Of a stretch of 64,000 nt of DNA, positions 1 through 9,378 are shown piece after piece (position 1 is the stretch's first letter; every line of letters begins with the position of its first letter). Origin of the DNA: Tepidamorphus gemmatus. Its GTDB lineage: Bacteria; Pseudomonadota; Alphaproteobacteria; Rhizobiales; Tepidamorphaceae. The stretch lies in assembly GCF_004346195.1 (NCBI RefSeq), contig NZ_SMAK01000007.1, positions 1-64,000 of the forward strand. The letters run 5' to 3'. A model generated the notes under the pieces. The model searched no databases. It was given only the letters and a program-made list of their open reading frames with translations, and had not been told where the DNA came from. Made by a program: the position numbers and the translations under genes.

Positions 1-331
1 AGATCGGTCGGATAGGCACGGCGGCGGCGCCGCATCGGTGTCGACCTCGGTTCGGAAAAGCCGACACCCCATGAATCATACAGGAGTCGCCCTGGGAATC
101 CCCCTTCTCAAACACGCTCTGAATTTCATAAGCCACTCCTGCAGGATACTTTGATGACGTGCGTGTTGATCGTCTCGTGATAGAATCTCAGCACACGCAC
201 GATTTGATCGTCCGATCAGAAATACATCTATATTTAATTCCGTTAACCATACTTTCAGGAACTCCGACGACGATCGGGCCGGCGAGATCTCCGCGAGCAG
301 AGATCGACAACAAGATATGCAGGTGGACTCC
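1..331. other. Non-coding leader upstream of the first chemoreceptor
   Basis: No convincing gene is seen on either strand. The stretch at about 200-260 is clearly richer in A and T than the rest of the window, as expected for a promoter region. It contains two TTAA elements 5 nt apart (234-237 and 243-246). This is only loosely like a CtrA box, which has 7 nt between the repeats. A gene ending to the left cannot be excluded for the first tens of bases. Confidence 0.6.
204..232 (+). promoter_or_regulatory. Candidate sigma70 promoter with overlapping inverted repeat
   Basis: TTGATC at 204-209 is followed after 17 bp by TCTATA at 227-232, a plausible -35/-10 pair about 100 bp before the chemoreceptor start. 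An inverted repeat, TGATCG-TC-CGATCA (205-218), overlaps the -35 element and could be an operator. This is pattern matching only. Confidence 0.35.
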
Positions 332-2422
332 ATGAAATCCCTATCCCTGAAGGCGATTCTCTACGGCGTGACCGGCCTGCTGGCCGGCCTCGCGGTGCTC
401 CTGGCGGCAGAAAATGCCCGCCACATGTGGGAGCAGCAGGCTGCGGCCCAACTGACCCAGTCCTACAACGCGGTCGGCGACCGGCTCCTGGCAACCGCGG
501 GCAGCCTCGCCGCGGAGCGCGGTCTGACCGTCACCGGCCTGAACGCGGCCGCCCAGTCGAGCCCGGATCGCCTGGCGGCGATCACCAGGGCGCGCGAAAC
601 GGCGGATGCAGAGTTCGCGGCAGCGATCGGGGCGCTGGAGGCGATGGGGGGCAGCGATCTCCACGAGTTCGACGACGCCCGCGCCGCCTATGCTGCGATC
701 TCGGCGGTCCGCCGCACGATCGACAGCCAGCTCGCCATGCCGAAGAGCGAACGCCCGCAGGCGGCAGCGGCGGATGCCGGGGCGGCGCTGACAGATCTCA
801 TCGACGCCACCCAGAGGCTGCGCCGCGCGCTCGATCTGTCACTCGAATCCGCGACGGCGCGGACGGCCCATCTCCAGTCGATGAAGGACGCGATCTGGGT
901 GATGAGCGAATTCGCCGGCCGCGAACGGGCGCTGCTCGGCGGCGCGGTCGCGCAAGGCACCCCTCTCGGCAGCGGGCAGCTGCAGACCGTGGCAGGTTTT
1001 CGCGGCCGCATCGACCATGCCTGGGAAACCGTCAAGCTCATTGCCGAGGAACTGAATACCTCGCAGGCCATCGATCGCGCGATTGCGGCCGTCGAAAGCG
1101 AGTATATCGGCTCGGTCGGCGATGCGCGTCGGAGGCTGATCAACGCCAGCGCCAGTGGTGAACCGTATCCGATGACCGCCGACGAGTGGATCGCGGCGGC
1201 CACCAGGGGCATCGACGCGATCCTGGAGCTCAACCGCACAGCGGGACAGGAGATTGATGCGCTGACGGCGGAAATGGCCCGCACGGCGCGCACCTGGATG
1301 ATCTTCGGCCTCGGCGCGCTCCTGGTCGCGACCGGCGGCGCGGCTCTCGCATTCTGGATCGTCGCCGCACGCGTGCTGCGCCCCCTCGAGGCGATCCGCC
1401 TTGCGATGACGCGGCTTGCCGACGGTGAACGCGACATCGCGGTGCCTGGCCTCGAGCGTCGGGACGAGGTCGGCGCCATGGCGGCCGCGGTCGAGGTCTT
1501 CCGAAGGAATGCCGAGGAGGTGGCGCGCCTCGAGGCCGAGCAGACCGAGCGCGACCGGCTGGCCGCCGAGGAGAAACGGCGGATGATGAACGAACTCGCG
1601 GACAGTTTTCTCGCCAGCGTGGGCGGCGTCGTCGAAAAGGTGTCGTCGGCCGCCGTCGAGATGGAAGCGACCGCCCGGTCGATGGCCGCGACAGCCGAGG
1701 AGACGAACCGGCGGGCCGTCGCGGTATCGGCCGCGTCGGAGGAAGCGTCGACGAACGTCAACAGCGTCGCCTCGGCGGCCGACGAACTGTCCTCCTCGAT
1801 CGGCGAGATCGCCCGCCAGGTCCAGCACGCCGCCGGCATCGCGGCGAGTGCCGTGACCAGCGCCAGTGCCACCAACAGGACGGTCGAGGGTCTCGCCGCA
1901 ACGGCCCAGAAGATCGGCGAGGTGGTCGAACTGATCAACTCGATCGCCGAGCAGACCAACCTGCTGGCGCTGAACGCGACCATCGAGGCGGCGCGCGCCG
2001 GCGACGCCGGCAAGGGCTTCGCGGTGGTGGCGCAGGAGGTCAAGGCGCTCGCCAGCCAGACCTCGAAGGCGACCGAGGAGATCGGCCAGCAGATCTCCGA
2101 CATCCAGGCGGCCACCGCGGAGGCAGTGCGGGCGATCCGCGAGATCGGCGACACGATCGTCTCGATCAACGAGATCTCGACGGCCATCGCCTCGGCCGTC
2201 GAGGAACAGGGCGCGGCCACCGACGAGATCGCCCGCAACGTCCAGCAGGCCTCGAGCGGCACCGGCGAGGTCAGTGCCAACATCGCCGGCGTCTCGTCGG
2301 CGGCCAGCCAGACCGGCAGTGCCGCCAGTCAGGTGCTGGGAGCGGCGCGTGGACTGGCCGACCAGGCCGAACGCCTGCGGCAGGAGGTCAACGGCTTCGT
2401 CGAGCGCGTGCGCGCCGCCTGA
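332..2422 (+). CDS. Methyl-accepting chemotaxis protein (transmembrane, HAMP-containing)
   Basis: A chemoreceptor that senses a ligand outside the membrane and controls the CheA kinase array. One membrane helix lies at about residues 7-26, followed by a roughly 300-residue helical, alanine-rich periplasmic region, a second membrane helix near residues 320-345, a HAMP region and a long cytoplasmic coiled coil. The signalling hairpin contains the invariant [18 protein letters not shown] stretch. The C-terminus ends in VRAA and has no CheR/CheB-tethering pentapeptide. I chose the ATG at 332 because AGGTGG at 321-326 is well placed as a ribosome site; an in-frame ATG at 317 would place that site inside the gene. 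The ligand cannot be read from the sequence. Monocistronic. Confidence 0.9.
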   Translation: MKSLSLKAILYGVTGLLAGLAVLLAAENARHMWEQQAAAQLTQSYNAVGDRLLATAGSLAAERGLTVTGLNAAAQSSPDRLAAITRARETADAEFAAAIGALEAMGGSDLHEFDDARAAYAAISAVRRTIDSQLAMPKSERPQAAAADAGAALTDLIDATQRLRRALDLSLESATARTAHLQSMKDAIWVMSEFAGRERALLGGAVAQGTPLGSGQLQTVAGFRGRIDHAWETVKLIAEELNTSQAIDRAIAAVESEYIGSVGDARRRLINASASGEPYPMTADEWIAAATRGIDAILELNRTAGQEIDALTAEMARTARTWMIFGLGALLVATGGAALAFWIVAARVLRPLEAIRLAMTRLADGERDIAVPGLERRDEVGAMAAAVEVFRRNAEEVARLEAEQTERDRLAAEEKRRMMNELADSFLASVGGVVEKVSSAAVEMEATARSMAATAEETNRRAVAVSAASEEASTNVNSVASAADELSSSIGEIARQVQHAAGIAASAVTSASATNRTVEGLAATAQKIGEVVELINSIAEQTNLLALNATIEAARAGDAGKGFAVVAQEVKALASQTSKATEEIGQQISDIQAATAEAVRAIREIGDTIVSINEISTAIASAVEEQGAATDEIARNVQQASSGTGEVSANIAGVSSAASQTGSAASQVLGAARGLADQAERLRQEVNGFVERVRAA

Positions 2423-2443
2423 GGCGCCCGCACACCGCCCAAG

Positions 2444-2478
2444 GCCGGAACCGGGTCGGGGCCAGGGATGGTTCCGGC
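2444..2478. terminator. Inverted repeat downstream of the chemoreceptor
   Basis: A perfect 9-bp stem, GCCGGAACC (2444-2452) with GGTTCCGGC (2470-2478), lies between two convergent genes. There is no T tract, so it would be a factor-independent terminator of the T-less type, if it is one. Confidence 0.4.
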
Positions 2479-2537
2479 TCGGTGACGACGCCCCTCATTG
2501 CCCTTGCCGGTCGCCGGGCACAGCCTCGCCGGTGCCC

Positions 2538-3245
2538 CTATCCCGGCCCGACCCGGAACGTCCTTCTGTAAAGACCGGGATCCGCCGACAGGCCTTCCTC
2601 GATGTCCCGGTAGGCCGCCATATGGCCGACGTCCATCGTTTCCGCCACGATCTCGACGGCTTCCCGCCGGACAGGGATCGCCTGGGCGACCGGCGTCCCG
2701 GCCGGCAGCACGCCCTCGAAGCCGGGGTCGGTCCATAGCGCCGGGAAATGCACGAAGCCGTCGGAGAACCGGTCGCAATCGACCAGGCCGGCCAGCGTCC
2801 GGAATGGCAGATCCTCGCGGTTGAGCGGATGGACGAACAGGATGGACCACCCTTCCGGCGCTTCCAGCGCCCAGAAATTGGTGAACTTCACCACGAACTG
2901 TCCGTCTGCCGCCGGCAGCGGCACGCCACGCACCTGCTCGGGAACGTGCAGACCGATCGGCGAGCGCGTGTGCCGCAGGCCCGGCACGCGCGGCGCCTCC
3001 CAGTCCCAGGACAATTCGCCGCCAGCAACCGTCAGGTCTGCGGCGAGCGGCATCAGCACGCCCGCCGACAGGGCGTCGATCAGCGGCGGACAGTGCTTGA
3101 GCGTGCGCACCTCGAGGCCGCCCAGCGTCTCGCTCACGGTTGTCGCCGGCATCGCCCTCAGCCAGTCCGGCAGCGCGGTCCGCGCCGCCACCGGCTTCGG
3201 CAGGATCGATTCGTAGCCCGGCAGGCAGCGGAAGGTCAGGCGCAT
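2538..3245 (-). CDS. Unrecognised protein, possibly DUF6065-like
   Basis: About 235 residues, no signal peptide and no membrane helix. The sequence begins MRLTFRCLPGYESILPKP. It has a CPPLIDALSAG stretch, a TNFWALEAPEGWSILFVHP stretch and a Pro/Gly-rich C-terminal half ending in a helical tail. From memory the order of motifs (an early CPPL-type turn, then PPGW, then a phrase on reduced preference for a target) resembles DUF6065 proteins, but I could not test this. It follows the polyamine-type transporter operon by about 200 bp on the same strand and may belong to that transcript or be separate. An in-frame ATG at 3257 is an alternative start; further upstream the frame turns into low-complexity Arg-rich sequence and is probably not translated. 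Confidence 0.65.
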   Translation of the reverse strand: MRLTFRCLPGYESILPKPVAARTALPDWLRAMPATTVSETLGGLEVRTLKHCPPLIDALSAGVLMPLAADLTVAGGELSWDWEAPRVPGLRHTRSPIGLHVPEQVRGVPLPAADGQFVVKFTNFWALEAPEGWSILFVHPLNREDLPFRTLAGLVDCDRFSDGFVHFPALWTDPGFEGVLPAGTPVAQAIPVRREAVEIVAETMDVGHMAAYRDIEEGLSADPGLYRRTFRVGPG

Positions 3246-3444
3246 CGTGCAGACCATCGGCGGGTCGCGGGAGCGGACCTCTCGGCACGCCCGGTCGGCG
3301 TCATCCCGGCCGGCACGAGGTGCGGCGCCGGGGTCGGGCTGGATCCACCGGTGGCCCCATCGCGATCTTGGATCGGCCGTCCTGCCGTCCGGGTTGCCGC
3401 GGCGGAACCGCATGCGGCCGCTCGTGCCCGCGTCGATCGCATGG

Positions 3445-4293
3445 CTACCGTGCGCTGCGCGCCTTGCGGTCGCGCTCCATCAGGAGCACGTAGACCGTGG
3501 CGGCGATCACGGTGATGACGACGAAGATCACCCCGATGACATTGATCACCGGCGACAGCCCGAAGCGGAAGCGCGAGCCGATCTCGGTGACCAGAGTCCA
3601 GTTGCCGCCGATGGCGAAGACCGTGGTGTTGTAGTTCTCGATCGACTGCAGGAAGGCAATCACCGCCGCGGTGAAGATGGTCGGAGTCAGGAAGGGCAAC
3701 GTGATCCGCCGGAACACCAGAAGGTTGGAGGCGCCGAGATCGAGCGCGGCCTCTTCCAGACTGCGGTCCTGGCGTTGCAGGCGCGCCATGAACATCAGCA
3801 TGCAGTACGAGGCGATGAAGGTTGCCTGCGCCATGGCCGCAACGAACAGACCGCCCGGCACATCGAAGGTCCGCCAGAAGATCAGCGTCGAGATGCCGAG
3901 GATGATGCCGGGGGTGAGGATCGGCGAGACCAGCACGCCGTAGAGGAGGCCGGTCCAGCGCGACTGCAGCCGGGTCAGGATGAAGGCGCCCGACAGGCCG
4001 AGCGGCACCGACACGGCGATGACACCGATGCCGACCACGATCGAGTTCCACAGGCCCTGCAGGATGCGCTGGTCGCGGGCGAGCTCGCCGAACCATTTCA
4101 GCGTCCAGCCGCGCCACTGGGTGACGGAGGGATAGTCGTAGGCATTGAAGGCGGCGAGCGCCATGACGAGCAGCGGCGCGAACAGGTAGAGGAAGAAGAT
4201 CGCCAGATAGACGTTGAGGACCGTATCGGCCCAGCGCCCCTCGCGGCTGGCGCGGACGGGTGTGGCGGGTGCAGCGGCGGTCGTGGCGGTCAT
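3445..4293 (-). CDS. ABC transporter permease, PotC/PhnV type
   Basis: Inner-membrane permease subunit of a spermidine/putrescine-type (CUT1-like) importer, 282 residues. It has six predicted membrane helices, beginning with NVYLAIFFLYLFAPLLVMAL, and the EAA loop that docks on the ATPase is visible as EEAALDLGASNLLVFRRITLP. It starts 5 nt after the stop of the first permease, so it is translationally linked to it. It is the last clear transporter subunit in the operon. The substrate class (polyamine, 2-aminoethylphosphonate or related amine) is inferred from the family only. Confidence 0.88.
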   Translation of the reverse strand: MTATTAAAPATPVRASREGRWADTVLNVYLAIFFLYLFAPLLVMALAAFNAYDYPSVTQWRGWTLKWFGELARDQRILQGLWNSIVVGIGVIAVSVPLGLSGAFILTRLQSRWTGLLYGVLVSPILTPGIILGISTLIFWRTFDVPGGLFVAAMAQATFIASYCMLMFMARLQRQDRSLEEAALDLGASNLLVFRRITLPFLTPTIFTAAVIAFLQSIENYNTTVFAIGGNWTLVTEIGSRFRFGLSPVINVIGVIFVVITVIAATVYVLLMERDRKARSAR

Positions 4294-4298
4294 CCCCC

Positions 4299-5333
4299 TC
4301 ACCTCGCGATATCGCGGATGCCGACCCTGAAGATCATCATCATCAGGAAGATGAACAGGATGCACACGACGAGCAGGGTGAAGGCGTAGGCCGCGCCCTG
4401 GTTCCAGTTGTTCGATTCGAAGAACTGCCGGTAGATCGTCTGGCTGAACCAGTCGCCGGAGGTTCCCCGGGTCATGATCTGCGGCACCGAGTAGGACGAG
4501 GCCGACAGCATGAAGGTCATGATGCAGCCGACCGCGATGCCGGGCTTGGCGTGCGGAATCGCGACGCGCCAGTGAATCCGCCACGTCGAGGCGCCGAGAT
4601 CGCGCGCCGCCTCGATCTGGTTCCGGTCGAGCGTCTCCAGCGTGTTGTAGATCGGGAACGCCATGAACAGGATGTAGGCGTAGACCATCGCGACGAAGAC
4701 GGCGGCGGGGGATTCCAGGAAGGGTATCCACTGCCCGGCGGCGAGGTCGGTGACGCCGATCCAGCTCAGCATGGTGTTCAGCACCCCCTGATAGTCGAGG
4801 ATCATCAGCCAGGCATAGACGCGCAGGAGCTCATTGATGGCATACGGGATGATGAGCCCGAGCAGCAGGAAGGCGGCACGCTGCGGGGTCGCCACCTGCG
4901 CCACCGCATAGGCGATCGGATAGCAGACGACGAGCGCCAGGATGGTCACCAGCGCGGAGTAGAAGATCGTCTTGACGAAGATGCGGACGTGCAGCGCCGA
5001 CATGCGTGTGTAGTTGTAGAGCGAATAGACCTTCGGCGGATCGGTTTCCTCCGCCTCCCATTCGGCGATCTGCGCGCGCAACGCCGAGATCCTCTCGGCC
5101 AGCTCCTGCCGTTCCGCCTCGGTCGCGTTCTGCGAGTCGAGCTCCAGAAGACTGACCTCGTTGTAGGCGCGGTCGATCCTGAGCGAGATGTCGGTGGAGA
5201 CCGTGCGGTTCCACAGCGAACGCTCGATCATGAACAGCTGCGGCACCAGGATCATCACCAGGATCCAGACCGCCGTCAGGGCGATGAACAGCCCGGCCAG
5301 ACCGCGCCCGTAGGTGCGCAGCAGATCACTCAC
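4299..5333 (-). CDS. ABC transporter permease, PotB/PhnU type
   Basis: First permease of the importer, 344 residues. An N-terminal membrane helix is followed by an unusually long periplasmic segment (about residues 45-110) that is predicted to be a coiled coil, rich in Glu, Arg and Leu, before the usual block of membrane helices. The EAA loop reads EAARDLGASTWRIHWRVAIP. The likely start is GTG at 5333, giving an 8-nt overlap with the ATPase stop; this is tighter than any internal alternative and fits the style of the operon. The periplasmic insertion is not present in the E. coli PotB that I remember and may contact the binding protein. Confidence 0.87.
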   Translation of the reverse strand: MSDLLRTYGRGLAGLFIALTAVWILVMILVPQLFMIERSLWNRTVSTDISLRIDRAYNEVSLLELDSQNATEAERQELAERISALRAQIAEWEAEETDPPKVYSLYNYTRMSALHVRIFVKTIFYSALVTILALVVCYPIAYAVAQVATPQRAAFLLLGLIIPYAINELLRVYAWLMILDYQGVLNTMLSWIGVTDLAAGQWIPFLESPAAVFVAMVYAYILFMAFPIYNTLETLDRNQIEAARDLGASTWRIHWRVAIPHAKPGIAVGCIMTFMLSASSYSVPQIMTRGTSGDWFSQTIYRQFFESNNWNQGAAYAFTLLVVCILFIFLMMMIFRVGIRDIAR

Positions 5334-6435
5334 GCGCGAGCTCCCCGGCCGGCAGCACGAGCGCATCGGCCGCCGCGAAGCCGATCCGCTGCTCGCCGGT
5401 GAGGTTGCGGCCGGCGGCGCCGGAATTGGTGAGATGCACCATGATCTCGTTGCCGTCACGCCGCAGGAACACGTTGACGAACGGCCCTTCGAGATCGCGG
5501 CGGTCGACCGCGGCTGCGATCTCGTTGTCGAGGGCAGCGCCGTTGAGGAACTGCATCCGTTCCGGCCGCACGAACAGCAATGCCTCGGCGCCGGGGGCAA
5601 GTCCGTCCCGGTTGCGCCCGCGCAGGCGGCCTGACGGACCCTCGATGACGGCGAAGCCTTCCGCTGCCTCGACCACCCTGCCGCGGAACACGTTCTGCTC
5701 GCCGACGAAGGTCGCGACGAACGGCGTCGCCGGATTGTCGTAGAGCATGTCGGTGGTGTCGACCTGCTCGATCCGCCCCTGGTTCATCACGGCGATGCGG
5801 TCGGACATGGTCAGCGCCTCGCCCTGGTCGTGGGTGATGTAGATGAAGGTGACACCGGTCTTGCGCTGGATCGCCTTCAACTCGGCGCGCATGTGCTGGC
5901 GCAGCTTCAGATCGAGCGCCGACAGCGGCTCGTCGAGCAGCAGCACCGACGGCTCCACCGCGAGTGCGCGGGCAATGGCGACGCGCTGGCGCTGACCGCC
6001 GGAGAGTTCGGTGGGCCGCTTGTTCTCGTGCCCCTTCAGCGCGACGAGTTCGATCAGCTGCATGGCCCGTTCGCGACGCTGCCTCTTCGGCATGCCACGC
6101 GCCTCGAGACCGAAGGCGACGTTCTCCCAGACCGGCATCAGGGGAAACAGCGCCAGGTTCTGGAAGATCAGTGCGGTGGGCCGACGGTTCGGGCCGATTC
6201 CGGCCATGTCCTCCCCGCCGATCAGGATGCGTCCCGAGGTCGGTTCGAGGAAGCCGGAGATCATCCGCAGGATGGTGGTCTTGCCGCAGCCCGACGGGCC
6301 GAGAATCGAGAAGAACTCGCCTGCCTTGACCTCGAGATCGGTGCGGTGGACGGCGGTGAAGTCACCGAAGACCATGGTCACGCCGTCAAGGACGACGTTC
6401 TTGCCGCGCAGTTCGCCCGTCACGCCGACAACCAT
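5326..6435 (-). CDS. ABC transporter ATP-binding protein, PotA type
   Basis: Energises the importer by ATP hydrolysis at the cytoplasmic face. Walker A GPSGCGKT at residues 46-53, signature LSGGQRQR from 144, Walker B VLLLDEP at 164-170 and the H-loop histidine at 202 are all present. A TOBE-type regulatory domain occupies the last third (about 280-365). Length, 369 residues, is normal for the PotA/PhnT family. It is separated from the upstream binding-protein gene by a 98-nt spacer holding two hairpins, and overlaps the next permease by 8 nt. Confidence 0.93.
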   Translation of the reverse strand: MVVGVTGELRGKNVVLDGVTMVFGDFTAVHRTDLEVKAGEFFSILGPSGCGKTTILRMISGFLEPTSGRILIGGEDMAGIGPNRRPTALIFQNLALFPLMPVWENVAFGLEARGMPKRQRRERAMQLIELVALKGHENKRPTELSGGQRQRVAIARALAVEPSVLLLDEPLSALDLKLRQHMRAELKAIQRKTGVTFIYITHDQGEALTMSDRIAVMNQGRIEQVDTTDMLYDNPATPFVATFVGEQNVFRGRVVEAAEGFAVIEGPSGRLRGRNRDGLAPGAEALLFVRPERMQFLNGAALDNEIAAAVDRRDLEGPFVNVFLRRDGNEIMVHLTNSGAAGRNLTGEQRIGFAAADALVLPAGELARE

Positions 6436-6462
6436 CTCTGCCCCACCCGCTGTCGTCGCAGA

Positions 6463-6515
6463 CCGGCGGCAGAGGCCGCCGGCCCTTTACCGGACCGCCG
6501 TGGCGCGCGGTCCGG
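6463..6515 (-). other. Tandem hairpins between binding-protein gene and ATPase gene
   Basis: Two perfect GC-rich stems lie in the spacer: CCGGACCGC with GCGGTCCGG (6490-6498 and 6507-6515) and CCGGCGGC with GCCGCCGG (6463-6470 and 6475-6482, AGAG loop). Such structures commonly protect or partly terminate the binding-protein mRNA so that it is made in excess. There is no U tract on either side. Confidence 0.55.
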
Positions 6516-6533
6516 TGTCGCCCGACCGCCCGC

Positions 6534-7667
6534 TCAGGCGTTGGTCAGCTTCTCGGAATACTCCGAGCGCAGCGAGGCGAAGAAGTCGGTCTGTGCCGGC
6601 CACCACCACAGATTGTCGATCGCCTCCTGGGTCGGATAGGCCATCGCAAAGCCCTTCTTCTGGGCCTCGTTGAGGAAGTTCTCGGCGCCGACGGCCGCCG
6701 AGTTGTAGCCGGTGTTGTTGGCGAACATGCCGCCGGTCTCGGGGCTCAGCATGAAGTTGATGAAGGCATAGGCCTGTTCGACATTCTCGGCGCCGGACGG
6801 GATCGCCATGGTGTCGAGCCAGGCAAGCCCGCCTTCCTTCGGCATCGAGTACTGCCACTTCGGGCTGTTGTCGCGATTGAGCAGCAGGCCCGTGGTGTCC
6901 CAGGTCTGGCCGATGACGCAGCCCGCATCCGTGAAGGCGGCGGTCGCCTCGGTGGCGTTGTTCCAGAACGCGCCGATGTTCTTCTTGTGCTTGATCGCCC
7001 AGTCGGTGACTGCCTCGAAGACGCGCTTGCACTCGTCCGCCGACTTGTAGAGGTCCATCGCCCGGTCGGACTTCACCTCGCCGGTGGCGTCGAGATAGAT
7101 CGCCAGCGACACCAGCACCGACTTCTGGCGGACGGCCACCTTGCCAACCAGATCCTCGCGCCACAGGTCGCCATAGGACAGGGCCGCGGACTCGATCGGC
7201 AGCACCTCGTTGTTCCAGGTGATCGCCTCGGTGCCCCAGTCGCACGGCACGAGATAGCGCTTGCCGCGGTTGGTGGCGCCGAGGCTGATCGACGCGCGGT
7301 AGATCGACGGGATCACCCGGTTCACCTCGAGCTTGTTCTCATCGATCTCGGCAAGCAGATTGTCCTTGTAGTAGTTCGGCCCGGTATCGACGGACGGGAA
7401 CACGACGTCGAAGCCCTTGCCGCCGGCGGCCCGCAGCTTGTTCTCGGCCTCGTCGTTCGAGCCATAGGTCGAGAGGTTCATGGTGATGCCGGTCGCCTTC
7501 TCGAAGGCTTCCTTGATGTTGTCCTGGACGTAGTCGCCCCAGGCGAAGACGTTGACGGTGCCAGATGAGGCGAGCGCGTCGGAGGCGCGCAGGATCGCCG
7601 GAGCGGCGAGCACGGCTCCGGTTGCGGCGGTCGCCTTCAGCATGGAACGGCGGTTTACTGTCGTCAT
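6534..7667 (-). CDS. Periplasmic substrate-binding protein, PotD/PotF type
   Basis: Captures the substrate in the periplasm and delivers it to the permeases. The 377-residue protein begins with a twin-arginine type signal (NRRSMLK at residues 5-11, then an Ala-rich hydrophobic stretch ending near DALA), and the mature part opens with VNVFAWGDYVQDNIKEAFEK, typical of the polyamine/iron/2-aminoethylphosphonate binding family. The ATG at 7667 has GGGAGG 7 nt upstream; a longer frame has no such site. First gene of the importer operon and divergent from the hydrolase at 7852. Twin-arginine export suggests folding, possibly with a ligand, before translocation. The exact substrate is unknown. Confidence 0.9.
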   Translation of the reverse strand: MTTVNRRSMLKATAATGAVLAAPAILRASDALASSGTVNVFAWGDYVQDNIKEAFEKATGITMNLSTYGSNDEAENKLRAAGGKGFDVVFPSVDTGPNYYKDNLLAEIDENKLEVNRVIPSIYRASISLGATNRGKRYLVPCDWGTEAITWNNEVLPIESAALSYGDLWREDLVGKVAVRQKSVLVSLAIYLDATGEVKSDRAMDLYKSADECKRVFEAVTDWAIKHKKNIGAFWNNATEATAAFTDAGCVIGQTWDTTGLLLNRDNSPKWQYSMPKEGGLAWLDTMAIPSGAENVEQAYAFINFMLSPETGGMFANNTGYNSAAVGAENFLNEAQKKGFAMAYPTQEAIDNLWWWPAQTDFFASLRSEYSEKLTNA

Positions 7668-7780
7668 GTTCTGCCTCCCGATTGATACGGCCGAAACGGG
7701 GTTCTCCCGCGCGAGGAGGCTGCGATCAGGCTGCAACCCCGCGTCGGCCCCCGGCGTTAGCAGGCCGCCTTGACAAGTGT

Positions 7781-7805
7781 ATGACAGCTGTCGCCTTGCT
7801 GTCAT
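7781..7805. promoter_or_regulatory. Inverted repeat in the divergent promoter
   Basis: ATGACAGC (7781-7788) and GCTGTCAT (7798-7805) form perfect 8-bp arms separated by 9 bp, between the binding-protein gene (minus) and the hydrolase gene (plus). An inner GACAGCTGTC palindrome (7783-7792) overlaps the left arm. Position and symmetry suggest an operator shared by both genes. No regulator gene lies beside it. Confidence 0.5.
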
Positions 7806-7851
7806 CGTTCTTGGCTAACCGGCTGGGCAGAGGCGACCGAGGCGCGCTCGC

Positions 7852-9378
7852 ATGACCAACATTCTGCTGATCACGGCCGACCAGTGGCGCGGCGATACCT
7901 TCGGTGCGGCCGGCCATCCGGTGGTGCGCACCCCCAACATCGACCGGCTGGCCGGCGAGGGCGTGCGCTTCGCGCGGCATTTCGGCCAAGCCGCGCCATG
8001 CTCGCCGGCGCGGGCCTGCCTCTATACCGGCCTCTACCAGATGACCAACCGGGTCTGCCGCAACGGCACGCCGCTCGACCGGCGCCACGACACGCTGGCG
8101 CTGGCGATGCGCCGGGCGGGTTACGATCCCACCCAGTTTGGCTATACCGACGTCTCGCTCGATCCGCGCGACCGCTCGGGACGCGATCCGGCGTTGACGA
8201 CCTACGAGAGCGTGCTGCCCGGGATGAGCGTCAGGGTGTTGCTGCCCGAGCATGCGCGGCCGTGGTTGTCCTGGCTGAGGGGCCGCGGCGTCGAGGTGCC
8301 GGCCGGGCTCGACATCTACCTGCCCAGGAATGCGCCGGCCGATCCGCCGGCCGGGGCGGCGCCGGTCTACGGGCCGGACGAGACCGAGACCGCGTTCCTG
8401 ACCAACGAGTTCCTGCGCTGGCTGTGGGAGCAGGACGGCCCGTGGTTCGCGCATGTGAGCTTCCTGCGGCCGCACCCGCCCTTCATCGTGCCGGAACCCT
8501 ATGCCTCGATGTATCCGCCGGAAGCGGCCACGGTTTTCGTGCGCCAGCCGACCGCCGCGGAGGCTGCGGCCCTACATCCCTTCCTCGCCTACAGCCTGGC
8601 GTCGATCCGCAAGGGCAGCTTCGTGTACGGCGCTGAGGGCTTGATCAGCGAGTGGGATGACGCGGCACGGCGGCAGATCCGCGCTACCTACTGGGGCATG
8701 GTCTCCGAGGTCGACGCACAGATCGGCCGCATCCTCGACGGGCTGGACGAGGCGGGCGCTGCCGCCGACACGATGGTGATCCTGACCAGCGATCACGGCG
8801 AGATGCTGGGCGACCAGTGGCTGTTCGGCAAGCTCGGCTGGTTCGACGCGAGCTATCACGTGCCGCTGATCATCCGCGACCCGAAGACCACGGCCGGCGG
8901 CACCGTCGTCGAATCCTTCACCGAGTCGATCGACATCATGCCGACGATCCTGGAGCGGATCGGCGCCGAGGTGCCGGACCATCTCGACGGGCGTTCGCTG
9001 ATGCCGTTCCTGCGCGGCGAAACGCCGCCCGGCTGGCGCGCCGAAGCGCACTGGGAGTTCGATTTCCGCGAGGTCGCGACAGGCGAGACGGAGGCGGCGT
9101 TCGGACTGCCGCTCGATGCGCTCAACCTGGCCGTGATCCGCAGCGAGCGCTACAAGTATGTCCACTTCGCCGGCCTGCCGCCGCTCCTGTTCGATCTCGA
9201 GCGCGAGCCCGGCGAACTGGTGGACCGGGCGAACGACCCGGCCTATGCCGCGATCCGTCTGGAAATGGCAGAGAAGCTGCTGGCCTGGCGGGCGCGCCAT
9301 CTCGACCGGCGGCTGTCGGGGATCGAACTGACCGAGGGCGGACCGGTGAGCGCCGGCTTGCATCGCAGGGTCGGGTAA
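7852..9378 (+). CDS. Sulfatase/alkaline-phosphatase superfamily hydrolase, phosphonate monoester hydrolase-like
   Basis: Cleaves sulfate, phosphate-diester or phosphonate esters using a formylglycine nucleophile. The C-x-P-x-R modification motif is CSPAR with Cys50, so it depends on a formylglycine-generating enzyme. Metal-site residues are seen as Asp10 (ADQW) and Asp314-His315 (TSDHGE), and a catalytic lysine as Lys327 (GKLGW). Length (508) and several stretches (RRHDTLALAMRRAGYDP, FTESIDIMPTILE, YKYVHFAGLPPLLFDL) match what I recall of the Rhizobium and Burkholderia phosphonate monoester hydrolases better than choline or aryl sulfatases. No signal peptide, so it is cytoplasmic and would act on imported substrate. 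It is divergent from the importer at 2.5-7.7 kb. Confidence 0.82.
   Translation: MTNILLITADQWRGDTFGAAGHPVVRTPNIDRLAGEGVRFARHFGQAAPCSPARACLYTGLYQMTNRVCRNGTPLDRRHDTLALAMRRAGYDPTQFGYTDVSLDPRDRSGRDPALTTYESVLPGMSVRVLLPEHARPWLSWLRGRGVEVPAGLDIYLPRNAPADPPAGAAPVYGPDETETAFLTNEFLRWLWEQDGPWFAHVSFLRPHPPFIVPEPYASMYPPEAATVFVRQPTAAEAAALHPFLAYSLASIRKGSFVYGAEGLISEWDDAARRQIRATYWGMVSEVDAQIGRILDGLDEAGAAADTMVILTSDHGEMLGDQWLFGKLGWFDASYHVPLIIRDPKTTAGGTVVESFTESIDIMPTILERIGAEVPDHLDGRSLMPFLRGETPPGWRAEAHWEFDFREVATGETEAAFGLPLDALNLAVIRSERYKYVHFAGLPPLLFDLEREPGELVDRANDPAYAAIRLEMAEKLLAWRARHLDRRLSGIELTEGGPVSAGLHRRVG

Noticed and set aside
234-246. CtrA box upstream of the chemoreceptor
   Set aside because: The two TTAA elements are 5 bp apart rather than the 7 bp of the consensus, so I do not call it.
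688-2283. Antisense open frame opposite the first chemoreceptor
   Set aside because: The sequence is Ser/Ala/Ile-rich filler with no known domain, and the chemoreceptor frame is certain.
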